The notes under the pieces were generated by a model that saw nothing but the letters and a program-made list of their open reading frames with translations, ran no database searches and was not told the origin of the DNA. The position numbers were made by a program, and so were the translations under genes. 64,000 bases of DNA from contig CAUYUJ010018549.1 in the NCBI GenBank assembly GCA_963575745.1, positions 446,001 to 510,000 on the forward strand, given 5' to 3'. Shown here one piece after another: positions 1-11,188 of this stretch. The first letter of the stretch is position 1, and each line of letters opens with the position of its first letter. This DNA comes from Prorocentrum cordatum (lineage: Eukaryota; Sar; Dinophyceae; Prorocentrales; Prorocentraceae).

Positions 1-382
1 GGCAAACAAGAAGCCCCCAAGTCAGTCCAACAGGCTACCAACTGGCATCCAAGACTGTCGAAAACCAGTTCCAAGACAACCCTCACAGACGGCCCTGCCA
101 TTTTCCGAAGCTGCCCCGGGACCTCCAAAGAGACGCCAATGCTCCAAGAGGCTTCCTTCTCCTCCTCGTCCTCGTGCTCGTCGTCTTCCTCTTCCTCCTT
201 CTCCTCCTACTCCTCCTCCTACTCCTCCTCCTCCTCCCCTTGGTTTTCTCTGGGGATCGGCGGAATTGCGTAAGGCTGTAGGATTGGAGCGTTGTGCAAT
301 GATGGTCGCACTGCTGCCGTACCAACATGCGCATGGTGCGCGGAATAATATTGATGCAATGCTGCTGTGACGCTTTCTGAAA
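1..382. repeat. Intergenic DNA with imperfect TCC microsatellite
   Basis: No gene is visible. Positions about 148-240 are an imperfect TCC/CTC triplet tract. Reading frames here are low-complexity Arg or Ser runs produced by the tract. Confidence 0.6.
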
Positions 383-2059
383 TCATGTCGTCAGCATGTG
401 GCACTTGCGATCTATAAATTTGATTTCAAGACGCCTGTGCTTACGATCGAACTTTGCTGTGGCATTTCCGCTATTCACTTCAAGAGGATCCAAGGGAATC
501 ACCGCAACACTCCGTCCGCGCACAGAAATGATGAGCTGCGTCGCGGAGATATCGGCTGCAATGTCCGCTGCTGCTCTTGCGCCCAATACATGTGCTTCCA
601 GGCTTGTCTTGGTCTTGTCGCATGCAAACGGTACGCAATACGAGGCCATCGGGACGAGTTGTGATACCTCCCACGGCCGCGCCCACCTGGAATGTACCGC
701 AATTGGGCCGCCTTTGATCCGATGGAGCCACAGCTCCTTGCCCCCACCAAAACAAGCGACGTGTACCATCAACGCGCGGGTTGCAGCGTCGGAAAGACCA
801 GATTCGCCACGATGCATTCCGGCCCCAGCCGCTGCAAGAGCGAGAGAACAACAATAAGAATGCACAGAGGAATTTGGCATGGCTGAGCCAGCGGCGTGTA
901 CCATAATCTCGGCCACCGATGAGAACTCTGGGTCGCGCACCCGAATCATACTCAGGCGCCGCATCAACGCAGGGAAACTCACGCTTGCGAAGCAGCCTCT
1001 CAGACAGAGCCCGGCAATACTTGCCTCCTGAAGCAAAGCCTCTGGTGCAACAGCTATCGCTAACTCTTCCGCTCGCAAAGCAGCTCTTACGGAACGCATG
1101 CCGATGTCAACGAGATCATCTGTCGATGAAACCGCATGGGGCCTGAGTGCCACTGGTACGAATGCCTCCAGGCGGCACCTAAGGCAAGTGCATCGAAATC
1201 CATAGTCCGCTAGCAGAGACTCTTGCCGACTCTCCAAGTCGCAATGGTTCAAAATGTAGCTGGTCACAACTTCTTCGCCTTCCTCTAGCTGGCGAGCGGC
1301 GCGTACAAATACTGTGTCCCCAAGGAAGTAGCGGGTCGAATTTGGGACACACGAATGGTTTAAGAGTGCTGCGACAGGAAAAACGCCTGCCATATCACTT
1401 TTTATGGAGCCTTTCCGCTCGTCCGACGCTGTCATCTCCAATGAATTGCGATCGACAATCTTGTCGACCGTATGGTGGTCGACTGCAGATGGCCCCCCTA
1501 GGCAGTCGCCAATCCTCCACCACGACATGCTGTCCGCGCCTTTGACGTGGTGGCCGCTGCCTTCAAGGGCGCAGAAGCGGCGACAATCTCTTGGTGCTGA
1601 CGTTGCCATGGCGGCACGGGCCGCTGCCGACAATAAGGGAACAAAAAGTCACATAAACACAACAACTCGGAGGTCCGCGCGGATTTCTCGGATCGGCGCT
1701 GGACCCCCCTCCCTGGCGCGCGGAGCGCGCCAGGGGCGGCGCCGGAGGCGCCGCCGGGGGGCCCCAGCGCCGATCCGAGAAATCCGCGCGGACCTTTGAG
1801 TTTTTATGTTTATGCCACTTTTTGTTCCCCTAGACAAGCTATCGCCCGTGGCTCCCACGCAGAAGGCCTGCTCGACGATCAGCAGACGTCCTCTGTTGCA
1901 AGCTTCCGTGGCGAAGAGACCGCGGCCGCGGCCGCTCACCCTGCGGACCTCCAGCGGCCCGATTTGGAGCGGGCGCAAGCTGGCCAGCGAAGACCCCAAC
2001 GGCTGCACGCCGAACCTCGCCAGGTCTTGCCACGGGGGCTCGCACACGACGGTCTCCAT
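383..2059 (-). CDS. SET-domain (SMYD-like) protein, two exons
   Basis: Probable protein-lysine methyltransferase. The ATG at 2059 is preceded in frame by a TAG, so it is a reasonable start, though an upstream exon is possible. Exon 1 (about 1840-2059) carries the N-terminal SET strand region with GRGRGLFATE. Exon 2 (383-1623) carries NHSCVPN (residues 92-98 of the exon-2 frame), GEEVVTSY (119-126) and the post-SET cysteines CTCLRC (148-153), followed by about 260 unassigned residues. No MYND zinc finger is visible. The intron is an introner-like element. Removing it exactly, with one target duplication, restores one continuous frame through SLS-AAARAAM. Phase-1 splice options are GC-AG (intron 1624-1839, 216 bp) or GT-AG (1624-1818, 195 bp); I cannot choose. 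Substrate unknown: histone or non-histone. Confidence 0.72.
1634..1832 (-). mobile_element. Introner-like element, family 1, copy a (intron of SET gene)
   Basis: A 199-bp inverted-repeat element. It has a perfect 32-bp inverted repeat (1671-1702 and 1764-1795) and an outer imperfect repeat reaching both ends (GGGAACAAAAAG on each outer arm). Between the arms are two GC hairpins with GGA loops. A 5-bp direct repeat GACAA (1629-1633 and 1833-1837) flanks it like a target-site duplication. It lies exactly where the SET reading frame is interrupted. No protein is encoded, so it would be non-autonomous. Confidence 0.8.
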
Positions 2060-4264
2060 CGGGAGCGTGCCAATCGGGGGCGAGCGCGGGACGAACTATC
2101 CGGAATCAGGCTTGGTCCAAGATTGCTGATCACGGCAATTGTGACGGTAGTGCTGTTGTTGCTGTCGGTGATGTGCATGATGATGACGACTGCGACGACG
2201 ATGTTTGTTTCAATAACTACGGCAGTTTAGCAATACGAATAAGACCAGATGGACCTGAACATAACTGCATACATAGAGCAACATGCACGGCTAGACAGGG
2301 CCGTGACAATTTTTGGGGGCTGCTTCGTGCTTCTGGGCGCCCTGATGGTCCGGGAGAGGATCCCCAGGAAGTGCCAGATGCTGGGGAAAATCTATCGGGG
2401 AGGAGCGGGAGAAGCTCTGTGGGGGGGAACTGGGAGGGCTGGATAGCGGTGACTACAAGAACGGGCAGTGCCCAAGAAGAGACGAAAGGAAACGGACACC
2501 TCCAGACGATGGTAGTCGGTGAGGCGAGCGTGGACACATAGCGATTCCCTCGTTGGGCAAGCAATCTAACTCAAACTAGGGCACCAGGAATCTACCTCAT
2601 TGTATGCGGTGGGCATCTGCAAGCGTAGAATTGCATTCCAAGCGCCTGTGTGACCCAGCATCAAGAGAGCAGCGTCAGAGCTGTTCCACTGCACAAGTCC
2701 TCAGTCCTCAAGCCTAAGTCCTCTGTGCGGGCACGCATGCATGCTCTCGTCTCTCTCGGGCGGCGCAAGCTCGCCTGGAGGGAGGCAGCCTCACGGATGC
2801 AATCGTGTGCGCGCACCTCGGCCCACGGACCCCTGTTCACCGACAGCGGCGCTCCATTAGCCCAAGTCTGCCGCCCAGCTGGCCGGATAGCGGGGTGGGA
2901 GGAGGGAGAGAAGCGACGCCCTCAGAAGCTGGGCTCCACAATTGGCACTCCTGCGCAGCGGCGGCCGGTGAACGGAGACGAGCGGGGACGAGCGGTGACA
3001 CTGCCAGAAGCCAGGCCTCACACCTCTTGCGGTCAGTACCACCTCCCCCTCTTCCCACGTGGCTGGATCCAGTTCGAAACATTGCCAAAAGAAAGCTAAG
3101 GGATTTACGACATGCTCGATGGGGGCCCGCACCAGCCGAGCGTGGTGCAGCTAACGTTTGTGCGGGCTTGCGGTTTCCCCTTTCCATTCGCGAGCTGGAA
3201 CGAAGTGCGGGGGCCCGGAATGAGGTAAGGAGGAACGACATCAGGAGGCGGCGGCGCATCAGCAAGTGGTCAGAGCATGAGCTCAGGAAACACAATTGAC
3301 CGCTGCGCGCACAGGCTCACTATGGCCCCTGCGATGTCAACCGCTATGCGTCCCCTGTGCACTGCTTATGCACACTGGCCCGTCCAAGACATATAGGTGA
3401 GCGGGACCTACCACGGCGTCATATGAGAGACCCAAGACAGTGGACGGAGAGGCAGGAGGAGGACAGGCGCTCGGAGGTCTGACAAGGAGGAAGACAGCAG
3501 GATGATGCCGACGGAGGTATGGAGAAGGAGTCCGAATAACATGATGAAGGAGGTAAGGAGGAAGGAGGTCGAGAGGAGGCGGGGCAGCAAACCTTCCTAG
3601 GTAATGCCAGCTTGCTTCAACAAGCCCCAGGGCAATCTCAACGCGCTGGCGCCGCCTCGGGCGGCGCCCCTAGGGTGCTCCACGCTCCATGGTCGGGGTG
3701 TTGAAACAAACCCAGACTAGTCAGGAGGGTTGTTGAGGCCAGCTGGTGCTACCTGAGGGGGTTGTCTTTGCGCAGCCACAAACCTTACCATGGGAGGTAA
3801 GGGAAAAGAGAGGAGAACGACGAGGTCATATGTGCGTAGGACAGGGGATGCACATGATAAGTGCCATCTTACAAGGGTGGGCAAAACACCAGGCCACAAC
3901 AAAAAGAGAGCACAAGAGACTGGAGGGGGAATCTGTCGCTGCACAATGAAATTTGTGCTTCGCCCTCGTCGCCGAACTTTTTGCTGCACCCTTTTTGGGT
4001 GTGCGCGCGGCTCTGGGATGCCACTACAGAATCTGGTGGCGACGGTAAAGCAGCGCGGGCTTGGGATACCGTGCCGAAGCACGAAACACGAAACACCAAA
4101 CACGCCCGCACATGGTCACCGTCTGTGGTGCTGCGGATGCGGCGCCGGAGCGCCAGAGCGTCGACAAACGAGGCCCGATCAGGAATCCTGCTCAATCTTG
4201 TTCCATATCTCTGTTGTGGCAGCGTTACATCTATTGTAAGTCCTGGGGGAGTCTGCATCTTTCC
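2060..4264. other. No recognisable gene
   Basis: Mixed-composition DNA without any recognised protein motif or tandem array. Short ORFs on both strands look random. Confidence 0.5.
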
Positions 4265-6480
4265 CGCGAGGGGGGGGGGGGGGGGGCGCCGCGCGCGCGA
4301 CGGCGTCGGCCGACTCGGCATGTCAAAATAAAATGCGCGACGCGCCAAGGCAGCCCCGGGCTCGGATGCCTCGGGCCACCGCGCGCGGGAAAAAAACAAA
4401 GTTGCGCGGAGGGGGGGTGGGCGGGGGCAGGGCCGCCGCGCGCGCGGCGGTTCAGTCAAATTCTGCGCGAAAAGAAACAACGCGCGGCGGGCCAAGAACG
4501 CCGCGCGCGGGGCGGCTCAAGCGAATCGCAGAGGGAACAAAGCCGCGCGCGAGGGGCCTGGGCCGCCTCCCTGGCGGCCCTTGCCCAGTCGAATGCGCTG
4601 CGGCACCGCGCGCGAGGGGGCAAGGGAGCCGCTCGCGCAGTGCCCTGGCCAATTCCGGCTAAAACAAACCAGATAGCGAAGGAGCGAGGCCGATGCGCCC
4701 AAAGCGCGGGGCGCGGTGTCGCCGCGGCGGCGGCCGCCAAGCGCGCGGCAATGCTGGTCCAGTCTGTGTGGGGAACGCAGCGCGCGCAGCGGCAGGGCCG
4801 CCGCGCTCGTGGCGGCGCTGGCCACGTCTGAAAAGGGGGGCACGCCACGCGCGCGGTGACTCCGTCGCCGCGCCCACAGCGGCCCTGCCCAATTCTGCGA
4901 ACAGAAACGCAGCGCGCGAGGGGCAGGGCCGCCGCGCGCCCAGCGCCCCCTGCTCATTTTGAATGCATGGAAGAACCACGCGCTAGAGAGGGGGGCTGGC
5001 GCGGCCGCCGCGCGCGCGGTGTCCCTGGCGATTCGCGCGCGACAGGATACCGTGCGCGCGGGAGCTGGGCCGTCGCTCGCATTGGGACAGGGCGGGGGGG
5101 CAGAAAAGAGATTGGGGCAGGGCGGCCGCGCGGGCGGCGGCCGCGGCCCACTCTGAACGGGCCAGCGCAATGCGCGAGAAGACATGGCCGCCGCGAGAGC
5201 GGTGGACCTGCTCCTTCCCGAATGGAACACCCGAGCGAGCGAACGGGCAAAGCCGCCGCCCGCGCGACAGCCCCAGCCAAACCTTGGTTCAAAATCACGG
5301 CGCGCCAGAAAGCAGCGCCGCCGCGCGGCGGCTCTGGTCGATGCGCGCGGAGAAAGCGCAACGCGCGGGGCGGGGGCAGACCCGCCGCGTGCGCGGCGCC
5401 CGTGGCCAATGCTGGATGGACAACTACGTCTGCAGGTGCGCAGGTCTGCCGCGCGCGTGTCGGCCGTGGCCCAATCTGTTCGAAAAAAAAAAAAAACGCC
5501 ATGCGCGCGGGCGCGCGGCCGCCGCGCGCGCGGCAATCCTGGCCTCTTCGGCTCAGGAGAGCGCAGCGCCCCAGTCCACGGGCCCGCTCTGCGTGGACAC
5601 GGGGGCGCCATGTCCGAGCGGGCACGGCGGCCGCGCGCGGCGGCGCTGGCGCGCCCTGCAAAGGGCAGCGCGCAAGGCGGCTCCGGCCCTCTCTGCGCGA
5701 ACAACCTGGCGCCAAGGGGCAGGGCCACAGCGCGCGAGGGCGCGGCTCGGAGCGGGGGGGATCCTGGAAGTGAGCAATGCCACGTGCGAAGGGGCAGGAA
5801 CGCGGCGCGCGGTGACAGCCGCAACATTGCATGATGACATTAGTAGCGCAAGCGCCATGCGCGAAGTAGCAGGGCCGCCGAGCGCGCGGCGCCCCGTCGG
5901 CCATGTTGAATAAGACAATTAAATGCGCCCAGGGGCAGCGCTGCCGCGCGCGCAGGGCCACGCGCGAGGCGGCCCTTTTGTCATTTTGACAGCGGAGAAA
6001 AAATTACGCGCAACGGCAAAGAAGCCACTGGGCCCGCGGCGGCCATTGCGCGATGCGCGGGGGTCCCTGCTGCGCGCGGCGGACCTGGCCACGTCTGAAC
6101 TGACGAGCGCCCCCCGGAGGGGGGGGGCAGGGCCGCCGCGAGCGCGGCTGCCTTGTCCGCCTCTGGATTGCAATGCCACGCGCGGGGGGGGGGGGGGGGG
6201 CGGCGAGGGCCGCCTGGCCCACTTGGAGCCGCCGCGCGCTGTGCCGCCCTGGCCCAGGCTCCGCCTGGAGAAGGAATCGCGCGCTGGGACAGGGCCGCCG
6301 CTCGCGCGGCGACCTTGGCCCATTCTGCACTGAATCGCAGAGTGCGCGACGGAGGGCAGGGCGGCCGCCCCCGCGGCGGCCCTGGCGCCGCCTGGAATAA
6401 CAGGGCGGCGCGCGAGAGTGGGCAGCGCCGCACCTCGCAGCAGTCCTATCCCAGACAACTAGAAGGGCACAGTGTGCGAG
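4265..6480. repeat. GC-rich tandem array with a palindromic core
   Basis: Degenerate units of roughly 80-95 bp, each with GGGCAGGGCCGCC joined to alternating GC and then GGCGGCCCTG, so each core can fold on itself. Cores are separated by short variable stretches often containing AATTCTG or GCGAAAAGAAAC-like text. The composition opens long Arg/Ala/Pro frames on both strands (for example 4517-5827), which are not genes. A 14-A run occurs near 5485. Confidence 0.8.
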
Positions 6481-7261
6481 GCGCAGGACTGGCGCGCGCG
6501 CGGCCGCTCAGGCTCATCCTGCGTCGGAGCTCCACCTCAGGCCCCAGTGGCGACGTTCCCACGCGTCCCCGCCACCCATTTTCGGCGCGCCCCCCGCGCG
6601 GTTCGTGGCCCCATAGGGAGCGCCACCGAAGGCGATGTCCACAATTGCGGCACTCGCATCTGCGAGTAGTTGGGCCCTTCACCAAGCGAATTTTTCCAGC
6701 GAGCGGCAACGGCCTGAGCCCGCGGGCCCCCAGGAGCGCCCCCGCAAACGTCACCGCTGATCTCCCAGGGAGCCACCGGCGCCCGCGCGCGAAGCCGTCA
6801 AGCGGCGCCCCAAAAAGCCCCCCTCCCCCCCGGGCCCTGCACGCAGCCCGCCGCGGCGGTCGCTCGACGCCGCGAACTCCAGGCCCGTGCGGCGGTCGCG
6901 CCCCGCCCCAGATCTCCTCCAGGGATGGCACTCCAATCTGCAGGCGCCCCCCGCGGCGTGCGTCTCGCTGTCGAATTCATCGCCGAGGCGGGCACCTCGC
7001 TCTGCGCGACCCCTCCCGCGACGGGCGACCCATTGGACGTGCGAGCCGAAGGGCGCGCACCCCGCGCAACAGAGCATCTCGAGGCAGTCGCACCACCGTG
7101 CGAGCCCCCTTCCAGACGCGCCACCCGCCGCGGACACCGCCCACCAGGATGGCGCCCCGCACTCCAGCCGCCCCCCGCAGCTTGGGCGCCCAGACTGCAA
7201 TGATCCACCAGAGGTGGCCACCCAACGTGCAACCCTCCACCCACTGTGGGCACCCCATTAT
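6481..7261. other. GC-rich DNA, no recognisable gene
   Basis: Pro/Arg-rich open frames on both strands with no motif. Probably non-coding continuation of the repeat-rich block. Confidence 0.4.
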
Positions 7262-7720
7262 AATGTTACCTCGGGCGCCTCGGGCATCCTCCCGGCTCGG
7301 ATTGACCTGGGATAGTGCGCGGTCTGTCGACCCCCCCGCACCTCGGCCATCCTCCCGGCCGACGATTCAGATAATGTTGCGAGCGATTGACCTGGGGTAA
7401 TGCGCGGTCTGGCGCCCCCCCCCCCCGCACCTCGGCTATCCTCCTGGCTCGGATGGGCCTGGGGTAATGCGCGGTCTGCCGCCCCCACGCGCCTCGTGCA
7501 TCCTCCATGCTCGGATGGACCTGGGGTGATGCGCGGTCTGCCGGACCCCCTCCGCACCTCGGCCATCTCCCCGGATCAGGCCCGGGTTAATGCGCGGTCT
7601 GCCGGCCGCCCCCCGCACCTCGACCATTTTCCCGGATCGCACGGAGCTGGGGCAGTGCGCGGTCTGCCGAGCACCCTGGAGCCTCGACCATTCTGCGATC
7701 TCGGACTATGGGGGACGCGC
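7262..7720. repeat. Tandem repeat, ~61-67 bp unit
   Basis: TGCGCGGTCTG recurs at 7316, 7401, 7468, 7530, 7591 and 7656 (spacing 85, 67, 62, 61, 65). Each is preceded by a GACCTGGGGTAA-like block and followed by a C-run and CACCTCGGCCATCCTCC. The first interval carries an insertion of about 20 bp. Confidence 0.85.
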
Positions 7721-8219
7721 AATTTGCGCCCCCCCCCGCCTCTCAACCCTCCCAGCCCCAATGCATCGTCCGCCGCGGCCTCGGCGAATGCGGGCCCGAG
7801 TTCGAAAGCAACGTGGCGCGCGCTGACGGCCCCAAGAGCGACCGGCGCAAGATCGCGCCTTCTCGACCATGGACAATGACACTGGCGGGCGCGGAGACGC
7901 CCCCCCCACGTCGCGCATATTGCAATCCCGAGCAGGTCTGCCCCGAACGCATGCGCGGGCGGCGGGCCGTTGGGTTGGGGATGGAAGCAGGGTGCGCAAT
8001 GGGCCCGCTTGGGGCTCTAAGTAAATCGCGGCAAACGCGCGCCGCCGGCCCCGCCGAATGCGGCTTTGCACGGCCGAGGGCGCGCGCGCCCAATAGCTCC
8101 CCGCGCGAATGCGCGCCTGCGAGCTACTATCCGCAGACATGGCTCGGTTGGCGCCAAGGCGCGGGCCCAGAAACTCGTTCGCGCCCCGCGCGAGACAGGT
8201 GCGCAGCGCGCCGCGCAGC

Positions 8220-10215
8220 TCCCGTGTTCGCGACGCAAAACTTGATGCCGAATGGCAGCGTTAAATTCGAAAGCTAACTGGTGAGAGCCTATTGATTCTT
8301 TCTTATTCTGATGGCATAAACATGGAATGCTGCGCTGCGACGCGAACGCGACTTCCCCATTGCCCGTCCGCGCGCGCCATGCAGCAACAGACGGCGCCGA
8401 GTGGCGCCATCCTGAGTTCGAAACTTGAGCTGTGCAAGCCACCGTGTGTTTCACCCGTATTCGCATGGCGCCAACGTAGCAGGATGCAGCGCGGTGCAAC
8501 GCGCCGCCCCCATTCCTCGCGCGCGCTGTCGCGCGCGCAGCGCAATGAGCGATGAAGCATGCCCATCCTAAGCTCGATAATTACATGGTGTCCACCAGGT
8601 GTTTGACCAAGGTTCCGAAGGGGCCGTGATGCAGTGTGATGCAATGCCGATCCTCAGTGCTCGCGCGCGCGAGCGCCAGCGCCCATGCGCGCGCGCGCCC
8701 TTGCGCGTGCAACGCAGAAAAGTTGATGCCCGACGGCCATGTAAATGTCGAAAACTCAACGGCGGCAACCAATTATTTCACGAGTGTTCTGCTGGGCCCA
8801 ACGTGGAATATTTGATTGTGGCACAATGCGCTGTCCCCCTTGCTCGCGCGCGCGCGGGCGCGGGCGCGCGCTGGCGCCCGCGCGTGCGCGACGCAAAAAT
8901 CGAAGCCACGCTGCCGCCTTGCATTCGAACGCAGAACAGTGGCTACAAATTGCTCCACGTGTATTCTGCAGGCCCAAGCGTGGAACAATGAATGGCGGCG
9001 CAATGCCCGCCCCTCGTTGCCCGCGCGCAGCGCAAAAACCCGCGCCGAATAGCCGTCGCAATTCAGGGGAGCTGGGTGGTGAAAGCCAATAGTTGCACTC
9101 GTATTCGGGGGGCCCCGACGCGACGCAATGCGTCCTGGCGCAATGTCCTGTCCTCGTTGCTCGCGAGCGCGCGGGCGCCCGCGCGTGCGCTGCGCGAGAA
9201 CCTGTCGGACAGCGGGAAACTGAATGGTAAAAGCCAATCGTTCCACTCGTGTTCGGGGCGCCTCAACGTGAAATGATGCACGGTGGCCCGACGTGCTTGC
9301 CTCGCTGCTCGCGCGCGCGCAATGCAGGAGAAATGCGCAGAAAGGCAATGTAAATTCTGAAGGGCTACATGGTGGAGACCAATAGTTTAACTGATATTCT
9401 GGGGGGCTCAACGCGGGGTAATGCGCCGCGTCGCGACGCAGTTTCGCTGCCGATCGCGCGCGGGCGCGCGCGCGCGCGCGTAGGCGAGGCGAAGGCTTAT
9501 GCGGGCTAGCCATCTGAAGTTCGAAACCTAAACCACCTGTTCCACTCGTAATCTGGAAGCCTCAACGTGGGATAATGCGTTGTGGCACAAGAAATTTTCC
9601 GGATCCCCCGTGCGCGCGCAATGCAAACTGCGCTGCAACGTGAACATCTTCATCTCGATAACTCAATGGTGACGACCAACTGAATTCTGGAGGCCTCAAC
9701 GTGGAATAATGCAGCGTGGTCCAATGTATTCGCCTCGTTGCTCGCGCGCGCGCGCGCCCGCGCGCGCGCGTTGCAAAAACCTATGGGGCAAGCAACTGCT
9801 GCGTAATGGCCATCTTAATTTGAGAACGCCGAATGGTGAAAGCCCAGTATTTCACTCGTAAGCTGGGGGCCCTAATGTGGAATAGCGCATTGTGGCGCAA
9901 TGTATTTTCCTCGTTGCTCGCGCGCGCGTGAACAATGCGAGCGCCTATGCCTCATGGCCATCTTGACCTCGAACACCGAATGGTGAAAACCAAATGTTTC
10001 ACTCGTATTCTGGGGGCATCAACGTAGAATCACGCATTGTGGCGCAATGAAATGTCCTCGCATCTCGCGCGCGCGCGCGCCCGCGCGTGCTCCGGGCAAA
10101 GAAATATTCAGAATAGCCATATTGATTTCGAAAACTGCAACATGAAAACCAATTGTTTCGCTTGTACTCTGGAGGCCCCAGCGTGGAATTATTCATTGCG
10201 GCGCAGCGCATTTTC
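8220..10215. repeat. Tandem array, ~13 copies of a ~155-bp unit with Z-DNA-prone GC tract
   Basis: The anchor AACGTGGAATAATGC (with variants) recurs near 8322, 8483, 8620, 8805, 8980, 9116, 9266, 9410, 9563, 9700, 9874, 10022 and 10182. After each come TGGCGCAATG, TCCTCGTTGCTCGCGCGCG with long alternating C/G, and then TTCGAAAAC...TGGTGAAAACCAAT...TTTCACTCGTATTCTGG. Spacing is about 135-185 bp and sequence is degenerate. No coding role is visible. Confidence 0.85.
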
Positions 10216-11188
10216 CAGCGCCCCAGCTTGGGCCGAGCACTGGCAACCGCTGCCGGGGCGCCAAGCCCCGCGGCCGCCAAAGGTCGGCTGCGGCAGTCCA
10301 AGGGCCGGGCCCCTCCTGGGCCACGCTTGGGCCTAAGGCCGCGGAGCGTGACATGGCGCGCGGCCGCGTCGCAGAGAATGCGCGGGGCCCGCGGGCGCAA
10401 CGAGAAAAACCTCCGCGCCAATGGGGGCCCAGGGGGGTGGGGGCTGATCACTCGTGGGGGTCCCTGGGAAATCGGGGAACACTGCAAGCCTATATGAGTC
10501 CTCAGGGCCCGCGTGGAACCAGCGGCGGGCCAGTGGAACGACTGGGCAAGGATGCCGAGTGAAAGAGGGACCCGCAGAAAGCATTTGGAAACGCGATGAA
10601 CCATTTGGTGTCCGATAGGCATCAAAACGGGTTCCAGAGGCAGGCGACAGATTCTATGAGCAGCCCGGGGGGGCCATCGGGCATCGATGGCATACCACTG
10701 GGGTTTCTTACATCATGCCGGCCGGCAAGTGGCCCAATGCTGAAATGAAATATGCGGTGCAGTAGCGGATCAACGAGTTCGAACATGTTAATCCTGGGCG
10801 TGCAGGGCCCACTGAGACTACTGAAACCGTTCCCCCGCCGCCCCAAGATGTGATGCACTGCGCGACTGCTGGGGGCGCTGGGGTCGTGCTCTGTAGGAGC
10901 GTTTTTGATTCTCAACCGCCCGTCGAGCCCGCGCAACCGAATCCATATTGAGATCGATGACAGGCCTTGTTTTATTGTCTCAGAAACGTTTAGGCACCGC
11001 GGTGGCAGTCGGATTACGACAATGCTTTTGTCTCCGTTTAGTAAAACGTTTTTCTTTTGTTTGCATTATCCCGGCAAAGCAACCTGACAGCGATGTGTAG
11101 GAGCATACCTGGAAGCATTCCCCTTCAGATTCAGATGAGAATCCAGTTGTAGAGTTCTGCTGTTCTCGCAGTCGTAGTCGCATTCGCG
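10216..11188. other. No recognisable gene
   Basis: Transitional DNA between two arrays. The longest frames (for example 10622-10936, minus) show no recognised domain. Confidence 0.45.

Noticed and set aside
4517-5827. 436-codon minus-strand open frame in the GC-palindrome array
   Set aside because: Arg/Ala/Pro-rich, open in several frames because stop codons are rare in this GC-rich repeat; no domain and unit structure explains it.
6153-7400. 415-codon plus-strand frame
   Set aside because: Crosses from one tandem array into another, Arg/Pro-rich, no motif; overlapping minus frames are equally long.
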